Source: Yoonia sp035117555 (lineage in GTDB: Bacteria > Pseudomonadota > Alphaproteobacteria > Rhodobacterales > Rhodobacteraceae). From it: 64,000 nt of DNA. Made by a program: the position numbers and the translations under genes. The stretch covers positions 248,001-312,000 of the forward strand of contig NZ_JAYKPK010000004.1 of NCBI RefSeq assembly GCF_035117555.1, written 5' to 3'. The notes under the pieces are model-generated. The model had not been told where the DNA came from and ran no database searches. It saw only the letters and a list, made by a program, of their open reading frames with translations. Within the stretch, counting starts at the first letter, position 1, and every line of letters starts with the position of its first letter. This document shows positions 24,890 through 33,134 of this stretch, in pieces.

Positions 24890-25327
24890 TCACTGGTCGA
24901 GCCAGATCGTGACCGGCCCGTCATTGATCAGCGCGACCTGCATATCCGCGCCGAACGATCCGGTGGCCGTCGGGATGCCCAAGGCGCTGATGTCACTGAT
25001 AAACTGCTCATAAAGCGCGCGGCCTTGGTCGGGGCTGGCGGCGGCGGAGAAACCGGGGCGGTTGCCGCGCGATGTATCGGCGGCCAGCGTGAACTGGCTG
25101 ACGATCAGGGCCGATCCGCCGGTGTCGCGCAACGAGAGGTTCATCTTGCCCGCCTCATCCTTGAAGATGCGCAGCTTGGCGATCTTGGCGGCGAGGGTTG
25201 CGGATTTTGTCGCGTCATCGCCCGCCATGGCGCAGATGAGGATCAGCAGGCCTTGGCCGATTTCACCGATCACCGCGCCATCGACGCTGACGCTGGCTTG
25301 GCTGACGCGCTGGATCAGCGCTCTCAT
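24890..25327 (-). CDS. dtd: D-aminoacyl-tRNA deacylase
   Basis: A 145-residue Dtd that hydrolyses D-aminoacyl-tRNAs and mischarged glycyl-tRNA-Ala, a quality-control step of translation. Hallmarks are MRALIQRVSQASVSVDG, the catalytic SQFTLAADTSRGNRPGFS and the cis-Pro-type C-terminal motif near NDGPVTIWLDQ. ATG 25327 overlaps the PfkB kinase stop by 4 bases. The family's typical length is about 145 residues. Confidence 0.95.
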   Translation of the reverse strand: MRALIQRVSQASVSVDGAVIGEIGQGLLILICAMAGDDATKSATLAAKIAKLRIFKDEAGKMNLSLRDTGGSALIVSQFTLAADTSRGNRPGFSAAASPDQGRALYEQFISDISALGIPTATGSFGADMQVALINDGPVTIWLDQ

Positions 25328-26226
25328 AATTCCGCCGCCCAAGGCGGGTTCGCACCGGCGCGGCTGACCGTGATTGCCGCGACTTTCGCGCCAAAGGCGG
25401 CAGCGCGGGTCAGGGCAGTGCGATCCGCGCTGGCGATGGCGGTTTTGGTCAGCAGGCCTTGGGCATGCAGATCAGCCAGAAACCCGGCGCTGAATGTGTC
25501 GCCGGCACCCACGGTATCAACGACCTCTGCCTTGACGGCGGCAACGTCAAACATCGCATCTTCCGTCACGACCGTCACCCCATCCGCGCCGCGTGTCAGC
25601 AGGACGACCGCAGCGCCGGTTTGCGCGCGCAGGGCTGTGGCATCATCAGTGCCGGTAATCCATGCCAGATCCTCGTCCGAGATCTTGATGATATCGGCCA
25701 CGCCCAGCATCCGGATCAGCCGGGCGCGATAGGCGGCTTCATCCTTGACGAAACCGGGGCGGATATTGGGGTCAATCATGGTGACGGCGCGCGGTGCTTC
25801 GCGCAGCATCAGCGCCTCATAGGCGGCAGCGCAGGGGTCTACGACCAAGGAAATACCGCCGAAAAACAGCGCATCGGCGCTGGTGGCGGGCAGGTCGGCA
25901 GGGGTCAACATCCGACCTGCGGTGTTTTCATCGTAGAAAGCGTAGGAGGCCTGACCATTGGTTAGCGTCACAAAGGCGAGCGTCGTGGGCCTGTCGCTGA
26001 TCGCTGCCGGGCTGGCATCGACGCCAGAGGCGCGTAATTGATCCTGCAGGATCGCGCCGAAAAGATCCGACGACAGGCCCGAGAAGAACTGCACCGGCGC
26101 GCCCAATCGCCCTAAGGCTATGGCGGTGTTGAACACAGCACCCCCGGCATGCGGGGCGAAACAGCCCTCTTCCGCAGCCTGACGCGGCAGCATGTCGATC
26201 AAGGCTTCACCACAGCATAGGATCAT
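25324..26226 (-). CDS. PfkB family carbohydrate kinase (fructokinase-like)
   Basis: A 300-residue ribokinase-fold sugar kinase. The N terminus CGEALIDMLPR with GGAVFNTAIALGRLG matches bacterial fructokinases; the anion-hole and catalytic Asp motif DTVGAGDTFSAGFLADL is near residue 240. ATG 26226 is followed on the same strand, with a 4-base overlap, by dtd. No sugar transporter is nearby, so the exact substrate (fructose or another ketose) is inferred from similarity only. Confidence 0.88.
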   Translation of the reverse strand: MILCCGEALIDMLPRQAAEEGCFAPHAGGAVFNTAIALGRLGAPVQFFSGLSSDLFGAILQDQLRASGVDASPAAISDRPTTLAFVTLTNGQASYAFYDENTAGRMLTPADLPATSADALFFGGISLVVDPCAAAYEALMLREAPRAVTMIDPNIRPGFVKDEAAYRARLIRMLGVADIIKISDEDLAWITGTDDATALRAQTGAAVVLLTRGADGVTVVTEDAMFDVAAVKAEVVDTVGAGDTFSAGFLADLHAQGLLTKTAIASADRTALTRAAAFGAKVAAITVSRAGANPPWAAEL

Positions 26227-26242
26227 CGCTTCTCTCTCCCTG

Positions 26243-27349
26243 TTATTGGGTGTTAGCGATAACGAAACCCACGCCCAGTGCCAAGATCAGACCGACGATG
26301 ACGGCAAAGGCAATCTTCCACGCGGAATAGGGCCGTTCGCCCTGCACCCGCCCGGTGCGGCCATTGACCACGAATTGATAGCTTTCGCCGCGATATTTAT
26401 AGGCGGCCAGCCAGACCGGCAGCAGGATATGTTTGAACGTCACATCGCTGATCTGGGTCTGGATCTGTCCGATCCTTTGGTCATCGCCGCCGATATCATA
26501 TTTCACATCGCGCGCGATCATCCGGTCCATATAGGCGCGGGCCTCGGTGAAGCCATCCTCCAGCGCGATCTGATAGCCTTCGGCGCGGAACCCGGCGAGG
26601 TAATCGGGCTTATACGGCTCCAAGGCGCTGAGGTCCCAGGGTTCCAGCCCGTCGGTATGTTTCTTGGGCAGGGATTTTGACGCCAGCACCAGCACATCGT
26701 CGAAGAACCGCGCGACCTGACCGGACACCGACCGCCAGCGGGTTTTGCGCACCCGCACCTGCGTGGTCTTGCCGTTGCGGACCACGGTTTGGGTGACGTA
26801 GTAATAGGTGCCGCGCTGGCCGGTGTATCTGCTTTCCGTCTCGGCATCGAATGTCCAATAGGGGACATAGATCCCGTTCATCTTGCGACCCTTGCGCGCA
26901 TAATCCTTCAACCCGTTGGGCGCAAACCACAGGCTGCCCAGCCAATCGTTCATCGCCTGATGCGCTGTCGGCTCATCCAAGGCGAAGGGTAACAAGCCGC
27001 CGGGTTTGATATGCCGATGCGTGCCGGTATCGCTGACAACCGGGCTGGCGCAGAACGGGCATTGGGTAGCATGGATGTCAGGGTCGAATTCAAACTGCGC
27101 ACCGCAGCTTTCACAAGACACGGTGCGGGTGATTTCGATATCCGCCTCTGGCAGGCGCTGTTCGATCGCGCGGCGGAAGTCGAGTTCCTTGATACTTCCC
27201 GCAGCAACGGCACTTTGCGGCATGTCCTGCGTATTGCCGCAATGGCCGCAGACCAGTTGATTGCGTTGCGGATCAAACCGCATATTCGCCCCGCAGCTGT
27301 CGCAGGGAAAACGGTGATCGACGGGTTCGGCTGTGTCTGTCTGGGTCAT
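26243..27349 (-). CDS. Double zinc-ribbon membrane protein (YdjG-like)
   Basis: A 368-residue protein with two N-terminal zinc ribbons (Cys16, Cys19, Cys34, Cys37 and Cys79, Cys82, Cys97, Cys100), a large middle region (YVPYWTFDAETESRYTGQRG, YIALE-type blocks, HILLPVWLAAYKYRG) and a C-terminal transmembrane helix (about 343-365). Often annotated TFIIB-type zinc-ribbon or helicase-like; it has no helicase motifs. It resembles YdjG of the Bacillus PspA-YdjGHI membrane-stress set. It is the last gene of the seven-gene operon and overlaps the preceding gene by 4 bases. The middle domain likely faces the membrane or its partner SPFH protein, by inference. Confidence 0.82.
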   Translation of the reverse strand: MTQTDTAEPVDHRFPCDSCGANMRFDPQRNQLVCGHCGNTQDMPQSAVAAGSIKELDFRRAIEQRLPEADIEITRTVSCESCGAQFEFDPDIHATQCPFCASPVVSDTGTHRHIKPGGLLPFALDEPTAHQAMNDWLGSLWFAPNGLKDYARKGRKMNGIYVPYWTFDAETESRYTGQRGTYYYVTQTVVRNGKTTQVRVRKTRWRSVSGQVARFFDDVLVLASKSLPKKHTDGLEPWDLSALEPYKPDYLAGFRAEGYQIALEDGFTEARAYMDRMIARDVKYDIGGDDQRIGQIQTQISDVTFKHILLPVWLAAYKYRGESYQFVVNGRTGRVQGERPYSAWKIAFAVIVGLILALGVGFVIANTQ

Positions 27350-27768
27350 AATATCTTATGCATGAAACGCGGCAACATCATCCGCAGGGCATTGTCGTAG
27401 AGCACATTATGCCGCCAGAAATGAAACAGCCCGTGAAAGGTCGCTGCGAAAAGCAGCACCAAAAGGCTGTTCCATGCGAGATCGAGGCTGACCCAACCCA
27501 TCAAGGCGGCGGCATTGACCGCGATACTTCCTGCCAGCACGGCATACATGCCCCGGTGCATCCAAGGATAGGCCTGCCGCCATGCGCCTTGCAGTTTCGG
27601 CCCCGGCTTGCCCAGCATGCCTTTTGCAGCGGTCATGCCCAGCCACAGCGCACCAGCGGCGACGAAGGCAAGGCGCAGGATTTCATTGGCTGTTCCGCCC
27701 TTGATCATCGCCAGAAGCATCATGAACAGTGACCAATGCAGGAAAATTGTCAGGCGGCGCTGGGTCAT
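27346..27768 (-). CDS. Small multi-spanning membrane protein
   Basis: A 140-residue hydrophobic protein with about four transmembrane helices (LTIFLHWSLFMMLLAMI; LRLAFVAAGALWLGMTAA; GMYAVLAGSIAVNAAALMG; NSLLVLLFAATFHGLFHFW). Histidines in LHWSL and FHGLFHFWRH recall cytochrome b561-like proteins, so haem binding is possible but unproven. It overlaps both the upstream SPFH gene (ATGA) and the downstream zinc-ribbon gene (ATGA), so it belongs to the same message. The longer frame to 28026 lies inside the SPFH gene and is rejected. Confidence 0.78.
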   Translation of the reverse strand: MTQRRLTIFLHWSLFMMLLAMIKGGTANEILRLAFVAAGALWLGMTAAKGMLGKPGPKLQGAWRQAYPWMHRGMYAVLAGSIAVNAAALMGWVSLDLAWNSLLVLLFAATFHGLFHFWRHNVLYDNALRMMLPRFMHKIL

Positions 27769-28868
27769 ACGCCGGGCGGGGGCGGTGGCATCACGGTGAA
27801 CAGATGTGCAAGCTCGGTCACATCCTCGGCCGCCATCCAGCCATCCTGCCCTTGCGTCCAGACCATGCTGGCGCGGGTCAATGTGCCGTCGCTGACCTTG
27901 CGGCCCATTGAGGCCTTGGAAAACGGGCCGCTGACTTGTCCGCCTTCGGCAATGTGCCAGACATGTTCGACCGGCGGCGGGGGTGGCGGCGCGGCTGCGG
28001 CCTGCGGCTGCGCGACAGGCCCCCAAGGCCCCATCGTGTTGCCCATCTGCATCCCCAGACCGGCGCCCATGCCCATGCCCATTGCCTGACCTGCGGCAGA
28101 GCCTTCTGCCGCCATCGCCTCGGCGGCTTTATACTTCAGATGTTCATCCAGATTGCCCGCGATCCCGCGTGACGTTCGGGTATCCAGCGCCTTTTCCACC
28201 GCAGGCGGCAGGCTGATGTTTTCAACGTAAAGCTCCGGCAGTGACAACCCGTAATTCTTCAGCGTTGGGTCAATCGCATCGGCGACAAGCTTGCCCAGAT
28301 CGGCGGTGTTGGCCGCCATATCCAGCGCCGGAATGCCCGATGCGGCCAACGCGCGGCTGAATTCCTGCACGATGATGTTGCGGATCTGGTAGCTGATTTC
28401 ATCCATCGCGAAATCACCATCGGTGCCAACGATTTCACGGAGAAATACCGCAGGGTCCGTCACCCGCACCGTATAGGTGCCGAAAGCGCGCAAACGGGTC
28501 GGGCCAAATTCTGGGTCGCGCAGCATGATCGGGTTCTTGGTGCCCCATTTTAGGTTGCCGAACCTTGTCGTGTTGACGAAGTAAACTTCCGATTTGAACG
28601 GGCTTTTGAACCCGTGATCCCAGTGCTGCAGAGAGGTCATGATCGGCATGTTGTTGGTTTCCAGCATGTAAAGGCCGGGGGTGAAGACATCCGCCAATTG
28701 CCCTTCATGCACGAAAACCGCTGCCTGCCCTTCGCGGACCGTCAGCTTGGCGCCATATTTGATCTCATGCCCTTCACGCTCAAAGCGCCAGACCATCGTG
28801 TCGCGGGTATTGTCGGTCCAGTGGATGACGTCGATGAACTGGCCGGAGAGGAAATCGAATATGGACAT
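27765..28868 (-). CDS. SPFH domain protein with C-terminal GYF-like domain (YdjI-like)
   Basis: A 367-residue protein. The N-terminal two thirds match the SPFH/virion-core-like family (HWTDNTRDTMVWRF; GPTRLRAFGTYTVRVTDP; NIIVQEFSRALAASG; YGLSLPELYVENISLP). A Gly/Met-rich stretch (about 258-283) and a proline run lead to a C-terminal GYF_2-type domain (VWHIAEGGQVSGPF ... VWTQGQDGWMAAEDV). In Bacillus, YdjI of this family helps place PspA at membranes. Here it sits with XpaC/TelA-like genes. No signal peptide, so it is a cytoplasmic scaffold likely bound to the inner membrane. Start ATG 28868 has GGGAG upstream. Confidence 0.85.
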   Translation of the reverse strand: MSIFDFLSGQFIDVIHWTDNTRDTMVWRFEREGHEIKYGAKLTVREGQAAVFVHEGQLADVFTPGLYMLETNNMPIMTSLQHWDHGFKSPFKSEVYFVNTTRFGNLKWGTKNPIMLRDPEFGPTRLRAFGTYTVRVTDPAVFLREIVGTDGDFAMDEISYQIRNIIVQEFSRALAASGIPALDMAANTADLGKLVADAIDPTLKNYGLSLPELYVENISLPPAVEKALDTRTSRGIAGNLDEHLKYKAAEAMAAEGSAAGQAMGMGMGAGLGMQMGNTMGPWGPVAQPQAAAAPPPPPPVEHVWHIAEGGQVSGPFSKASMGRKVSDGTLTRASMVWTQGQDGWMAAEDVTELAHLFTVMPPPPPGV

Positions 28869-28894
28869 AGGCAGTCTCCCTTATGGGTGGTCAC

Positions 28895-29854
28895 TTAGCT
28901 GGGGCCGGGCGTGATCAATTCCCGCGCGATCTGGCGGACGATGGGTTCGGCGGTGGTGGCATCCATGCCGGTTTGCAGGCGTGGGTCGTAAAGCATGCGC
29001 AAGAGTAATTCATCATGCTTTGTCAGCAAGGCGAATTCCTCGCTGTCGTTAAAGATCGACGGTCGCGCGGCATCGCTGTCATTGCCCAGACCCATGCCTT
29101 GGGCGAGCTCTTCATGGATGCAGGCGGCGCGGATCAGATTGGGATGTTCGGCGCGGATCACCACGACGGCCTGCGCATAGGCGGATCGCCCCGGTTCAAA
29201 CACACTGGCGACAAGGCACAGCTGATCGCGGGGCAGCGTCACAATACCGCGCAAGCTCGCCTCGGAGATATTGGGCACCAAAGCGCGCAGGCGGCTTGCG
29301 GCCCCGCGTCGGTCATCCTCATCCAGAAACAGCACGTGGAAATTGGGGTTCTGATCGCTGCGTGTGATCGGCACGCCGCTCAGCCGCGAAAGACGCGCGG
29401 CAAAGGCGCTGACAGAGGTGCGGTCCTGATCGCGCTGGGCCAAGGGCACCGAATCGCTGAAACTGATGTTCATACGGATCGGTTTTTCCCAGCGGTGCAG
29501 GCTGGATTGGCTGGAGTGCGGCACCTGAAAATCGCTATTGTCAGCGTATTCGGTGGTCAAGGCGATCTGCATGAAATTGCGCGCCAGCATCGTATCGGTA
29601 AATGGCGTATCCGCCGCACCGCCATCGCCGCGCAACAGGTTCTGCATCAGCATCTGATTTTGCAGCCGGGCATAAAACGCGGAGAGATCACGGCTGGCCG
29701 CGCTGGGCTCGGCCACCACAGGCAGATCGGGCGCAGCAGGCACAGCACTGACCACAGGTGCCACGGCGACCGCAGGCGGTGATGCCGTCTCGCACCCCGC
29801 CAACAGACCTGCCATCACGGCAAGCGCCACAAATAGCGGCGATTGTCGCGCCAT
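28895..29854 (-). CDS. DUF2927 lipoprotein with metalloprotease-like motif
   Basis: A 319-residue lipoprotein (lipobox LAGC, acylated Cys21) with a Pro/Val/Ala-rich linker and a DUF2927 domain. The motif CIHEELAQGMGLGND places HEE at residues 247-249, and the conserved IFNDSEEFALLTKHDELLLRMLYDP follows. HExx plus a downstream conserved acid or His looks like a zinc-dependent peptidase, but I know of no experimental proof. It lies between the telA-like and SPFH genes on the same strand, giving this operon a periplasmic or outer-envelope component. Confidence 0.82.
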   Translation of the reverse strand: MARQSPLFVALAVMAGLLAGCETASPPAVAVAPVVSAVPAAPDLPVVAEPSAASRDLSAFYARLQNQMLMQNLLRGDGGAADTPFTDTMLARNFMQIALTTEYADNSDFQVPHSSQSSLHRWEKPIRMNISFSDSVPLAQRDQDRTSVSAFAARLSRLSGVPITRSDQNPNFHVLFLDEDDRRGAASRLRALVPNISEASLRGIVTLPRDQLCLVASVFEPGRSAYAQAVVVIRAEHPNLIRAACIHEELAQGMGLGNDSDAARPSIFNDSEEFALLTKHDELLLRMLYDPRLQTGMDATTAEPIVRQIARELITPGPS

Positions 29855-29862
29855 TTGCTGTC

Positions 29863-31056
29863 CTATTCGATGCCTGCGGCGGTGCCGATCACATCGCCCG
29901 ACCCGGATTTGCGCGCGCGGGCAGAGGCCAGCGTCTGCTTGAGTTCGGATTCCATCTTTTGCATCTCGACCTCGGCTTCGGCGCGCTTGCGCTTGCCTTC
30001 ATCGGCGATCTCAAGGCTTTCGTTGATCGTGGCGATCAGATTGTCATTGGCGGCTTTCACCGCGTTGATATCAAACACACCGCGCTCCATTTCGGTGCGG
30101 ATCACCTTGTTGGCGTCACGCAGGTTCTGCGCATTGGCGGTCAGCAATTCATTGGTCAGATCGGTGGCAGAGCGCACAGCCTGTGCCGCCTCGGATGAGC
30201 GTTGGATCGTTACCGCCTGCGCCAATTGGGTTTCCCAAAGCGGCACAGTATTGACCAAGGTCGAATTGATCTTGGTCACCAAAGATTTGTCATTTTCCTG
30301 CACCAGCCGGATCGATGGCAGCGATTGCATCGTCACCTGACGGGTCAGCTTCAGATCATGCACCCGGCGTTCCAGATCATCGCGGGCAGAGCGGATATCG
30401 CGCAATTCCTGCGCTTTCATCAGGGCTGCATCCTCGGCGGCAGATTCGACCTCGGCCTCTTTTGCCGGGATGATGGTGGTGTCGAGTTCGGCGATCTTCG
30501 CCTCACCTGCAGCGATATAAAGCCCCAGTTCATTGTAGAATTGAAGCGTTTTTTCATACAGCATATCAAGGCTTTCGATATCCTTGAGCAGCACATGTTC
30601 ATGTTTCAGCAGATCATCGGTGATCTTGTCGATCTGGCCTTGCACCTCTTCAAAGCGCGCGGTGAATTTGGCGATAGGGGCGGCACGGCCGATCAGCTTT
30701 TCCCACCAGCTGCGCTCGCGGCGCACGTCGAGTTCGGAGACTGAGAAGCCCCGGATCGTCGTGACCATATTGCGCAGGCTGTCACCGGCGGGGCCGACAT
30801 CCTTGTTGCGCACACCGGCCAGCATGCTTTGGCTGATCTGTTGCAGATCGGCCTGGGCCGAAGACCCGAAAGACACGATGGAATTGGTATCGCCGATATT
30901 GATCTCGGCCATCCGCCGGGTGATTTCAGCGCTGGTCGGCGCATCGGCAGATGCCAAGGGGACCAAGTCACGCGCAGGGTCGGGCAGCACGACCTGGGTT
31001 ACTTTTTCGACCTCGGCCAGCGCATTGGCGGCTTTTTGACGGGTAGCTTCAGACAT
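29863..31056 (-). CDS. TelA-like toxic anion resistance protein
   Basis: A 397-residue soluble helical protein of the TelA/KlaA/YaaN family, linked to tellurite, colicin or cell-envelope stress tolerance. Family blocks are IVSFGSSAQADLQQISQSML, KLIGRAAPIAKFTARFEEVQGQID, LYIAAGEAKIAELD and TQLAQAVTIQRSSEAAQAVRSATDLTNELL. Much of it (about 170-260 and 340-385) is predicted coiled coil by its heptad-like composition. Its ATG shares a base with the XpaC-like stop, so the two are coupled, as xpaC-yaaN are in Bacillus. The molecular activity is unknown. Confidence 0.9.
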   Translation of the reverse strand: MSEATRQKAANALAEVEKVTQVVLPDPARDLVPLASADAPTSAEITRRMAEINIGDTNSIVSFGSSAQADLQQISQSMLAGVRNKDVGPAGDSLRNMVTTIRGFSVSELDVRRERSWWEKLIGRAAPIAKFTARFEEVQGQIDKITDDLLKHEHVLLKDIESLDMLYEKTLQFYNELGLYIAAGEAKIAELDTTIIPAKEAEVESAAEDAALMKAQELRDIRSARDDLERRVHDLKLTRQVTMQSLPSIRLVQENDKSLVTKINSTLVNTVPLWETQLAQAVTIQRSSEAAQAVRSATDLTNELLTANAQNLRDANKVIRTEMERGVFDINAVKAANDNLIATINESLEIADEGKRKRAEAEVEMQKMESELKQTLASARARKSGSGDVIGTAAGIE

Positions 31057-31949
31057 CAGTCGTTCCCTTTCATTTTCAAACTCACACCTTCGCGCTGCAA
31101 CCGATCCCGCAGCACGTTAATCTCGATATCCATATCAGAACGATCTTCCAGCAGCATCTTTTCGGTGCGCGCGGCAAAGTTTTCTTCCAGATCGTCCAAA
31201 AGCGCCTCATATTTGGCGCGGGCTTCGGCATCACCCGCGCGTCCATAAAGCTCGACGAATTTCGTCGTCGCATCGCGCGCGCCCATCAGATAAACGCCCA
31301 GATAACGGCGGATCCCGGACAGATCGCGCGGGTCTTGTTCCACGGTCACGATCATCCGTCGCGCCACGCGCTGAAACCCTGATACACGTTCGATCAGGCG
31401 ACGGTCCTTGAGGCTGGCAATCTCTGCCGCCATCCGGGTCAAATGCGCCTCGGCCTCATCCACCACACGCGCCACACGGTCCTGCTGGAAGCGGTCAAGG
31501 CCCGCGACTTTCTTGTCGCTCAACGGGTCAATGCCAAAGGCCGCGCTATGCAATGCCAAAGCGGCTACTCCATAAAGGGCAGAACCTACCAGCCCGCTCT
31601 CGCCGGTATAGGCCGCGATCGCGACACCAATGCCGGTCAGCACAGAGGCCAGCATCTTGCGCGGCAGGGCCGGGCGGCGCGCGACTTTGCGCGCATCATA
31701 GGCCGCCTCGGCGCGCAGACCTTCCTGTAACATCCAGGCCGCCAAAGTCAGCACGCCCGCCCCGGCCAATGCGGTGACCAGAACCTGCGGCCCGGAACTG
31801 AGCGAGGTGAAGACCAGCACGACACCCGGCATATAAAGCACGCGCCCGCGCGATCCCGCTTTCTTGATCTGCACCGGATCAACGGCTGCATCGCGCGGGT
31901 CGCTGGCTGCGCCGCCGGGACTGAATTTACCGCCAAATTTGCGCGCCAT
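31056..31949 (-). CDS. XpaC-like protein (5-bromo-4-chloroindolyl phosphate hydrolysis family)
   Basis: A 297-residue membrane protein with an N-terminal basic region, two hydrophobic hairpins (about residues 38-74 and 97-137) and a cytoplasmic helical C terminus (DRFQQDRVARVVDEAEAHLTRM onward). It belongs to the XpaC family, named for a phenotype rather than a known enzyme. Overlaps of one base with both neighbours (TGATG) show strong translational coupling. XpaC with TelA is a recurrent pair in Firmicutes and Proteobacteria; the membrane-bound XpaC probably anchors TelA, which is an inference. Confidence 0.85.
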   Translation of the reverse strand: MARKFGGKFSPGGAASDPRDAAVDPVQIKKAGSRGRVLYMPGVVLVFTSLSSGPQVLVTALAGAGVLTLAAWMLQEGLRAEAAYDARKVARRPALPRKMLASVLTGIGVAIAAYTGESGLVGSALYGVAALALHSAAFGIDPLSDKKVAGLDRFQQDRVARVVDEAEAHLTRMAAEIASLKDRRLIERVSGFQRVARRMIVTVEQDPRDLSGIRRYLGVYLMGARDATTKFVELYGRAGDAEARAKYEALLDDLEENFAARTEKMLLEDRSDMDIEINVLRDRLQREGVSLKMKGND

Positions 31950-32152
31950 CAGGACGCCCCAAGCCAGCCGGTGGTCACACCGAACATCAAGATAATCAAC
32001 ACAGTATAGGAAATCCGTCGAAAGGGGGCAGGCATCGTCTCATGTTCCTTTTCCGCAGCAGGGCCGGTGATCGCGCGCAATGTACCCATAACAGCCAGAA
32101 CCCCGACTGCGATGACAGAAATAAACATCACCAGCAGGATGATACGCAACAT
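31949..32152 (-). CDS. Small two-helix membrane protein
   Basis: A 67-residue protein with two transmembrane helices (ILLVMFISVIAVGVLAVMG and YTVLIILMFGVTTGWLG) joined by a short charged loop. Its stop shares a base with the start of the XpaC-like gene, making it the first gene of the operon. I recognise no family beyond the small uncharacterised membrane proteins that often precede xpaC-telA pairs in Rhodobacteraceae. Confidence 0.75.
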   Translation of the reverse strand: MLRIILLVMFISVIAVGVLAVMGTLRAITGPAAEKEHETMPAPFRRISYTVLIILMFGVTTGWLGAS

Positions 32153-32243
32153 GGGTGCGGGCCTTTCGCGTTTGGTCCCCCGTCAGATAAGAACCATGGC
32201 AAGCATTTGCGAGAGTTTTGCAACAAAACCCTGCAAGAAAGGA

Positions 32244-33068
32244 TCAGCCGGGGCGCTTTTTGCCCGCAACGGGGCGGTTGACCGGCATGCGCACGCGGGT
32301 CGGGCCGGGTTTGGCCGTATCCTTGCCCAGATCCTTATCCGTCAGGCCCAATTGGTCGCGCACGACGCGGCCTTTGACCTCTTCCACCGCACCCTGTTCC
32401 AGATTACCCAGTTGGAATGGGCCGTAACTGACGCGGATCAGCCGGTTGACGGTGACGCCAATCGCTTCCATCGCGCGGCGGATCTCGCGGTTTTTGCCTT
32501 CGCGCAGGCTAACGGTCAGCCAGGCGTTTGCCCCTTGCTGGCGGTCAAAGGTCACGATCATCGGCTGATATCGCAGCCCGTCCACGGTAATCCCGGCGCG
32601 TAGCTGATCCAAGCGCGCCTCGCTGACCGATCCGTTGATCCGCACGCGGTAGCGGCGCAGCCAGCCTGTGCTGGGCAGTTCCAGCCGCCGCTTGACGCCG
32701 CCGTCATTGGTCAAAAGCAACAGACCTTCGGAATTGAGGTCGAGACGCCCGACCGACATCACCCTTGGCATATCTTCGGGAAGCGATGCAAAAACCGTCG
32801 GACGATCTTTCTCATCGCGTTCGGTCGTCACCAAGCCGGCAGGCTTGTGATAAAGCCAGATCCGTGGTGGTTCGGGTGCGCGCACGGCCTTGCCGTCGAC
32901 GACGATGCGGTCAGATTCGGTCACATTCAGCGCGGGGCTGGTAATGACTTTGCCGTTCACGCTGACGCGGCCTTCGCTAATCATGCGTTCGGCATCACGG
33001 CGGCTCGCGATACCAGCGCGCGACAGGACTTTGGCGATCCGGTCGCCGGGGGAGGGTTCATTGCTCAT
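32244..33068 (-). CDS. rluB: 23S rRNA pseudouridine synthase (RluB/RsuA family)
   Basis: A 274-residue enzyme that isomerises uridine in rRNA. The N-terminal S4 RNA-binding domain covers RIAKVLSRAGIASRRDAERMISEGRVSVNG; the catalytic motif VGRLDLNSEGLLLLTNDG contains the active Asp near residue 109; the NREIRRAMEAIG motif is typical of the RsuA/RluB group. The basic C-terminal tail is also typical. ATG 33068 is the family start; upstream codons to 33128 fall in the divergent tadA promoter region. RluB versus RluE/F cannot be told with certainty. Confidence 0.9.
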   Translation of the reverse strand: MSNEPSPGDRIAKVLSRAGIASRRDAERMISEGRVSVNGKVITSPALNVTESDRIVVDGKAVRAPEPPRIWLYHKPAGLVTTERDEKDRPTVFASLPEDMPRVMSVGRLDLNSEGLLLLTNDGGVKRRLELPSTGWLRRYRVRINGSVSEARLDQLRAGITVDGLRYQPMIVTFDRQQGANAWLTVSLREGKNREIRRAMEAIGVTVNRLIRVSYGPFQLGNLEQGAVEEVKGRVVRDQLGLTDKDLGKDTAKPGPTRVRMPVNRPVAGKKRPG

Positions 33069-33134
33069 GCCTGCTGCCATAGCGCCTTTGATCCGCCCTT
33101 GCCAGAGATAGCGCGCGCGTTGCATCACAGCGCT

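Noticed and set aside
27765..28868. Viral origin from the virion-core-like name of the SPFH gene
   Set aside because: The name is historical; the gene sits in a chromosomal operon with no phage genes around.
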